DNA from: Acidobacteriota bacterium | GTDB lineage: Bacteria; Acidobacteriota; Blastocatellia; Pyrinomonadales; Pyrinomonadaceae | Direction of reading: 5' to 3' | Assembly (NCBI GenBank): GCA_003222855.1 | Contig: QHXH01000315.1 | Coordinates: forward strand, 1 to 10,865 | Length of the DNA: 10,865 nucleotides | Shown: positions 7,215 to 10,865 of the stretch, piece by piece | Layout of the letters: each line of letters starts with the position of its first letter | Numbering within the stretch: the stretch's first letter is position 1 | The notes under the pieces: model-generated | Database searches by the model: none | Told to the model about the DNA's origin: nothing | Seen by the model: the letters and a program-made list of their open reading frames with translations, nothing else | Position numbers and translations under genes: made by a program

Positions 7215-7694
7215 ATGACCGACACCTGGCACCAGGGCGATTATTTGATCAGCACCGATCGTTCGCGTCTCGACATTGATCTGATTCATAACTATCTCAG
7301 CAACGAATCCTACTGGGCCACGGGCCGTTCACGCGAAGTCGTTGAGCGCTCGATCGAAAACTCACTCGCTTTCGGCATCTACAACGGGGACAAACAAGTC
7401 GGATTCGCGCGGATCGTGACCGACTATGCAACATTCGCCTGGGTCGCTGATGTATTTGTTTTGCCGGAGCACCGCGGCCGTGGTTTGTCGAAGTGGCTGA
7501 TGGAGGTAATCATCGCGCACCCTCAGCTGCAGGGTTTTCGCCGCTGGGTTTTATCAACCAAAGACGCGCACGGTTTGTACGAACGATTTGGTTTTATCAA
7601 ACTTCATCGTCCTGAGCGCTGGATGGAGCGACCCGATCCAAATATGAAAGAGAGCCCGGATTATTGGAACGCGTTACAGAACCCGGAGCGATAG
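7215..7694 (+). CDS. GNAT-family N-acetyltransferase
   Basis: This 159-residue protein has the GNAT fold, which moves an acetyl group from acetyl-CoA to an amine. The acetyl-CoA pyrophosphate-binding motif A is clear at 80-96: VFVLPEHRGRGLSKWLM, with the R-G-R-G-L loop. Motif B follows at 113-127, LSTKDAHGLYERFGF, whose tyrosine and the FGF end are typical. The central strand QVGFARIVTDYATFAWVADV leads into motif A. The overall pattern matches small GNAT proteins of unknown substrate. The ATG is preceded by the end of a palindromic repeat and no obvious Shine-Dalgarno. Its TAG stop (7692-7694) shares its last base with the inverted eno fragment, so translation could in principle be coupled to gpmI downstream, though the gap is large for that. 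Confidence 0.93.
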   Translation: MTDTWHQGDYLISTDRSRLDIDLIHNYLSNESYWATGRSREVVERSIENSLAFGIYNGDKQVGFARIVTDYATFAWVADVFVLPEHRGRGLSKWLMEVIIAHPQLQGFRRWVLSTKDAHGLYERFGFIKLHRPERWMERPDPNMKESPDYWNALQNPER

Positions 7695-7770
7695 CGACGG
7701 GATCACTTCGCGAAAGCGAGCCGGTTTTGATTTGTCCGGCATTCGTCGCCACGGCGAGGTCGGCGATGAA
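7694..7770 (-). repeat. 77-bp inverted duplicate of an internal eno segment
   Basis: The complement of this segment matches eno bases 6228-6304 at 76 of 77 positions, with no gap. The one mismatch changes GATCGCGTC to GATCCCGTC. It encodes, antisense, the enolase stretch FIADLAVATNAGQIKTGSLS followed by RSDPVA. Homology stops sharply at both ends: the left end is the last base of the GNAT stop codon, and the right end touches the first recognisable gpmI codon. It thus fills the whole gap between the two genes. It is a duplicated coding fragment, not a gene. Confidence 0.95.
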
Positions 7771-9297
7771 CTTGCATTGATCATTCTCGACGGGTTCGGC
7801 TACCGCGCTGAACGTGAAAGCAACGCGATCGCCCAGGCTGAGATGCCGTTTTACCACGAACTCCGCGATAAATATCCGCACACACTTATTGAAGCATCCG
7901 GCGAATGCGTCGGTTTGCCGAAAGGTGTGATGGGCAATTCAAACGTGGGCCATCTTTGTATCGGCGCCGGCCGCGTGCTGCGCAGCGACGTCGAACGAAT
8001 CAATCACGAGATCAAAACCGGCGAGTTCTTTCATAACCTGGCGCTGAACGCGGCGATGGACAACGCCATCAACCACGATCGCGCGCTGCACATCATGGGC
8101 CTGGTCTCAGACGGACTGGTCCACTCTTCGCAGGAACACGCTGACGCTCTGCTGCGCATGGCAAAAGACTGTAAAGCGCGCCGCGTCTTTGTGCATTGCT
8201 TTCTTGACGGTCGCGATACTCCGCCTTCGTCTGCTTTGAAGTACGTCAAGGCAATGCAAGAGCAGTGTCGGGAGATTGGCGTCGGCGAGATCGCGACGGT
8301 TGTCGGCCGCTACTATGCGATGGATCGCGACAAACATTGGGAGCGGACTGAGCGTGCTTACAAACTTCTGGTCAACGGCGAGGGCGAGCCTACCAACGAT
8401 CCTTTAGCGGCGATCAGAAAGTCTTACGAACGCAATGTGACTGACGAGTTTGCCGAGCCGATTGTCTGCATGCGTGACAATGGCGCTCCCGTAGCGAAGA
8501 TCGAAAACGGCGACTCAGTAATCTTCTTCAACTTTCGCGCGGATCGCGCGCGGCAAATCACCAGCGCGCTCGCCGTCCCGGGCTTCAGTGGTTTTCCGAC
8601 ACCGAATCGGCCACACACGCACTTTGTCTGCTTTGCGGTTTACGACAAAAACTATCCGCTGCCGGTCGCGTTTCCGCCTGAGCTGCCACGCAACATTTTG
8701 GCCGGCGTTTTTGCCGTGAACCATGTCGAAAACTATCGCATGGCCGAGACCGAGAAGTACGCGCACGTCACTTACTTTTTCAACGGCGGCACGGAACGCG
8801 AGTACCCGCACGAGAAACGCCTGCTCGTGCCTTCGCCGAGAGTGGCGACTTACGATCTGGCCCCGGAGATGTCTGCATTCAAAATTACCGACAAGTTGCT
8901 GCGCGCCATCGAGGGACGCGAAGCGGACGTCTTCATCGTGAATTTTGCGAACCCGGACATGGTTGGCCACACGGGCAAGTTAGATAAGACCATCGAGGCT
9001 TGTCAGTACGTCGATACTTGTCTGGGGTGGGTTACGAAAGCGATGCGTTCAGCTAGAGGCAGGACTTTGATCACCGCCGATCATGGCAATGCCGAGCTGA
9101 TGATCGATCCGAAAACGGGTGAACCGCACACCGCGCACACAACCAACCCGGTGCCATTTCATCTAATCGACGAAGATTCCGTCGGCGTAAAGCTGCGCGA
9201 AGGCGGAGCGTTGGCAGACGTCGCACCGACCATGCTGGGGTTGTTGGGGATTGAACAGCCGGCGGAGATGACCGGAAGAGATTTGCGGGAAGGTTAG
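7732..9297 (+). CDS. gpmI: 2,3-bisphosphoglycerate-independent phosphoglycerate mutase
   Basis: GpmI interconverts 3- and 2-phosphoglycerate in the cytoplasm with two Mn ions and a phosphoserine intermediate. All key motifs are present (numbered from the TTG at 7732): LIILDGFGYR with D20, MGNSNVGHLCIGAGR with nucleophile S70, HCFLDGRDTPP, GRYYAMDRDKHWERT, FFNFRADRARQ, NFANPDMVGHTG from 404, and TADHGNAE from 448. The length of about 520 is normal. The start is odd. The recognisable protein begins at LALIILDGFG (7771), and everything before it lies in the inverted eno fragment. The frame holds no ATG or GTG between the previous stop (7645) and that point. The only candidates are TTG 7732, inside the duplicate (adding MSGIRRHGEVGDE), and TTG 7777, which would give a bare MIILDGFG start. 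The ATG at 7766 is out of frame. No Shine-Dalgarno is evident. The product, enolase's substrate supplier, is clear; its start is not. Confidence 0.95.
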   Translation: MSGIRRHGEVGDELALIILDGFGYRAERESNAIAQAEMPFYHELRDKYPHTLIEASGECVGLPKGVMGNSNVGHLCIGAGRVLRSDVERINHEIKTGEFFHNLALNAAMDNAINHDRALHIMGLVSDGLVHSSQEHADALLRMAKDCKARRVFVHCFLDGRDTPPSSALKYVKAMQEQCREIGVGEIATVVGRYYAMDRDKHWERTERAYKLLVNGEGEPTNDPLAAIRKSYERNVTDEFAEPIVCMRDNGAPVAKIENGDSVIFFNFRADRARQITSALAVPGFSGFPTPNRPHTHFVCFAVYDKNYPLPVAFPPELPRNILAGVFAVNHVENYRMAETEKYAHVTYFFNGGTEREYPHEKRLLVPSPRVATYDLAPEMSAFKITDKLLRAIEGREADVFIVNFANPDMVGHTGKLDKTIEACQYVDTCLGWVTKAMRSARGRTLITADHGNAELMIDPKTGEPHTAHTTNPVPFHLIDEDSVGVKLREGGALADVAPTMLGLLGIEQPAEMTGRDLREG

Positions 9298-9300
9298 AGG

Positions 9301-9371
9301 TATCAGAAGCCCGACCGTCAGGGAGGGCATCGTCCGCGAATGGCCCTCGCTTACGCTTGGGCTTCTGACAC
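9301..9371. repeat. palindromic repeat, family 2, copy 3 (REP-doublet-like)
   Basis: The left arm reads TATCAGAAGCCCGACCGTCA and then GGGAGGGC. The right arm, in complement, reads GTGTCAGAAGCCCAAGCGTA and then AGCGAGGGC. The inner pair differs between arms (CC/GG against GC/GC) but pairs within each arm. It starts three bases after the gpmI stop and ends eight bases before the next ATG, filling that gap. Confidence 0.88.
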
Positions 9372-9379
9372 AAAACACT

Positions 9380-10498
9380 ATGTCCGCCGCAACCGAAATC
9401 ATCACTGAACAGTCGCAGCCACGCGCTATCTCCCTCCGTTGGATCATCAGCGCGCGCGAAGATTTGATCTGGTTCATCGGATCCGTAGCGGCGAGTTACG
9501 CTCTACTGATTCTGTATTCAGCGGGAATTCTGCCGCTGATTCCGATGGTCGCCGGCTGGGCAATCCTGATCGATGCGCCGCACGTCTTCGGCACTTTCTC
9601 ACGAACTTATTTTGACGCTTCTGAATGGAAGACACGCAAGCGCCTGATGCTGGGTTCGCTGCTCTTCTTTGTAGTTGGGCCAACGATGGTCCTGCTGGGC
9701 GCGGGCTTCACTTTCTTCTTTCTGGCGGCGCTCTGGGCTTACTACCATCTCGTCAAGCAGCACTATGGCTTCATGGTGCTCTATAAAAAGAAGAACAACG
9801 ATCTGGCTCCCGTCGACAATGCGTTGGATCGCTGGCTGCTGATGTTCGCCTTCAATTACCCCTTCGTCGCCTTTATCGCAAGTGACCCGAATGCGATGGC
9901 GCGAGTGCCGGCCGTTCTGCGCGGCGGAGTTAATGCTGTCGCTATGATCCTTCTGATCGGAACGATTGTTCTCGGGATCGGTTGGTTGATTCGGCAATTA
10001 CAGCGCGCAATTTCGCGCGAGCCGCTCAACGTGCCGAAGTATTTATTATTGGCCGCGGCGATCCCGATGCATTGGATTGCTTTGATGACGCCAATGCCCG
10101 CCAAGCCAATCGCACTGGTGGCGATTCTCACCGTTTATCACAACCTGCAATATCACCGGCTCGTCTGGTTTCATAATCAGAAATATAAGGAGCGCGGCCA
10201 TCCTGGCCGCAATGAGGGCGAAGCCCGAACCAAGTTCGGCCCGGCTGCCCTCATCAGCCGCCGCCTGCTTTTCTACATCGCGTTCGGGATCATCTTTGGC
10301 ATAATCTATCAAGGCCCAAGACAGTATCTCGGCTATCTAAATCTGCACACGGGCGATTCGCCCGCAGCGCTTTCAACGCCGATTCAACTCGGCGTCGCTT
10401 TCTTGTGGGGCTACGCCTTCATTCATTACTACCTCGATTCAAAAATCTGGCGCGTGCGGAGAGATCCTGCGGTTGGCAAAGCGCTGCAGATGAGCTGA
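9380..10498 (+). CDS. multi-pass membrane protein of unknown function, histidine-rich
   Basis: I do not recognise this 372-residue protein. It has about eight hydrophobic segments, among them residues 30-63, 88-121, 151-168, 182-206, 221-252, 296-312 and 334-352. Histidines recur at segment ends: DAPH (65-68), HLVKQHYG (123-130), HW (231), HNLQYH (254-259), H265 and HYYLDSKIWR (349-358). Such paired histidines beside membrane helices can bind metal, as in membrane di-iron enzymes, but the spacing here (H-x4-H twice) does not match the desaturase boxes, so no enzyme class is claimed. The segment at residues 272-292 (RGHPGRNEGEARTKFGPAAL) is glycine- and charge-rich, unlike the rest, and is encoded by palindromic DNA, probably an inserted repeat in a cytoplasmic loop. 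The protein lacks a signal peptide; its first 20 residues are polar. It follows gpmI but has no evident link to it. Confidence 0.8.
   Translation: MSAATEIITEQSQPRAISLRWIISAREDLIWFIGSVAASYALLILYSAGILPLIPMVAGWAILIDAPHVFGTFSRTYFDASEWKTRKRLMLGSLLFFVVGPTMVLLGAGFTFFFLAALWAYYHLVKQHYGFMVLYKKKNNDLAPVDNALDRWLLMFAFNYPFVAFIASDPNAMARVPAVLRGGVNAVAMILLIGTIVLGIGWLIRQLQRAISREPLNVPKYLLLAAAIPMHWIALMTPMPAKPIALVAILTVYHNLQYHRLVWFHNQKYKERGHPGRNEGEARTKFGPAALISRRLLFYIAFGIIFGIIYQGPRQYLGYLNLHTGDSPAALSTPIQLGVAFLWGYAFIHYYLDSKIWRVRRDPAVGKALQMS
10194..10254. repeat. palindromic repeat inside the membrane-protein gene
   Basis: Short hairpins with three-base loops occur in a row: GCGGCCA-TCC-TGGCCGC (10194-10210), GGGC-GAA-GCCC (10216-10226) and GAAC-CAA-GTTC (10227-10237). 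The outer pair ATGAGGGC/GCCCTCAT spans 10212-10254. The run keeps the reading frame open and encodes a hydrophilic loop, much as in-gene palindromic elements do in Rickettsia. Confidence 0.65.
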
Positions 10499-10511
10499 AG
10501 CGGCTCAACAA

Positions 10512-10605
10512 GTCAGAACCGCCTGCGGTAGCGGGCGGTTAATCGTTGTACTGTGGCGGATTGATCCCGGATGTCAAACCACCCGCTACCGCAGGTGGTT
10601 CTGAC
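10512..10605. repeat. palindromic repeat, family 1, copy 3, between convergent genes
   Basis: The left arm (10512-10540) equals that of the other two copies. The right arm (10577-10605) carries two changes that compensate each other within its own hairpin (AACCACC with GGTGGTT). The plus-strand membrane-protein gene stops 13 bases before it. The minus-strand hydrolase gene runs through it and stops at its inner edge (10539). It may act as a two-way transcription terminator, though no T-run flanks it. Confidence 0.9.
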
Positions 10606-10865
10606 TTCTCACAAAAATCCGAAACTACTTCGACGAACTGTTCCGGATACTCCGCCGGTGGCAAATGGCCGCAGTTACGAAAGACGACCAGCTTCGCATT
10701 CGGGATTGCCTCTCGAAGTTGAAAAGCATCTGCGAGGGGAATGTGATCGTCCTGGTCGCCCCAGACAAGCATCGTCGACCGGCGAATCAGCGAGGCTTCG
10801 CGTTGAATGCGATTCGCGCTCCAGCGTCGCGCCGTGCGAATCATCGCGCGATGGACATTTGATGT
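10539..10865 (-). CDS. alpha/beta hydrolase, C-terminal part (runs off right edge)
   Basis: The reverse frame is open from the window edge to a TAA at 10539, giving 108 residues. The visible part matches the end of the alpha/beta-hydrolase fold. The acid loop is STMLVWGDQDDHIPLADAF, whose WGxxD and following D are typical. The catalytic histidine is in VVFRNCGHLPPAEYPEQFVE. The nucleophile serine lies outside the window. Members hydrolyse esters, amides, epoxides or similar bonds, so no substrate can be named. The native protein probably ended near VVSDFCEK; the last residues (SEPPAVAGG, then LTSGINPPQYND) come from the palindromic repeat at 10512-10605, so the repeat has replaced the original stop. 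The first in-window ATG (10844) is internal and should not be taken as the start. Confidence 0.88.
   Translation of the reverse strand, partial: TSNVHRAMIRTARRWSANRIQREASLIRRSTMLVWGDQDDHIPLADAFQLREAIPNAKLVVFRNCGHLPPAEYPEQFVEVVSDFCEKSEPPAVAGGLTSGINPPQYND

Noticed and set aside
7597..7881. Minus-strand open frame with enolase-like residues (FIADLAVATNAGQIKTGSLS)
   Set aside because: It is the antisense reading of the 77-bp eno duplicate joined to antisense of the GNAT and gpmI genes, not a gene.

Overview
The window reads as a chromosomal segment of a free-living bacterium of moderately high GC with short intergenic gaps. The lineage is inferred, not proven. Paired MacB-type permeases, together with dense palindromic repeats that read as SEPPAVAGG-like peptides, remind me of Acidobacteriota of the Blastocatellia type. 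No rRNA, tRNA, CRISPR array, integrase or transposase gene is visible.

Layout. The left part is on the minus strand. A glycine-betaine/choline-type ABC transporter (ATPase 4148-4914, permease fused to its binding protein 2526-4076) is followed by a remnant of a galE-like epimerase (2301-2468). Two MacB/FtsX-type permeases come next (874-2118, and 1-757, cut by the window edge). From 5147 the plus strand carries a disrupted enolase (eno), a DinB-fold protein, a GNAT acetyltransferase, phosphoglycerate mutase (gpmI) and an unassigned multi-pass membrane protein. An alpha/beta hydrolase enters from the right edge on the minus strand. GpmI makes 2-phosphoglycerate and enolase consumes it, so the plus-strand block holds two consecutive steps of lower glycolysis with two unrelated small genes between them.

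The most unusual part lies between the genes. Nearly every gap is filled by one palindromic element. Two families are recognisable: about 94 bp with GGTA-loop hairpins (three copies), and about 64-71 bp with GCCC/GGGC hairpins (two compact copies and one split copy). Both consist of two inverted hairpins bounded by TCAGAA/TTCTGA, which is the layout of REP doublets (REPINs). They start within or a few bases after a stop codon and often end 6-11 bases before the next start codon. They supply stop codons or C-terminal tails to three genes. The gap between the GNAT gene and gpmI is filled instead by a 77-bp inverted copy of part of eno (76 of 77 bases identical), which leaves gpmI without an ATG start.

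Three anomalies need checking against raw reads before any biological reading: the eno deletion with frameshift, the ABC ATPase frameshift, and the inverted eno fragment. Each could be real or an assembly error.
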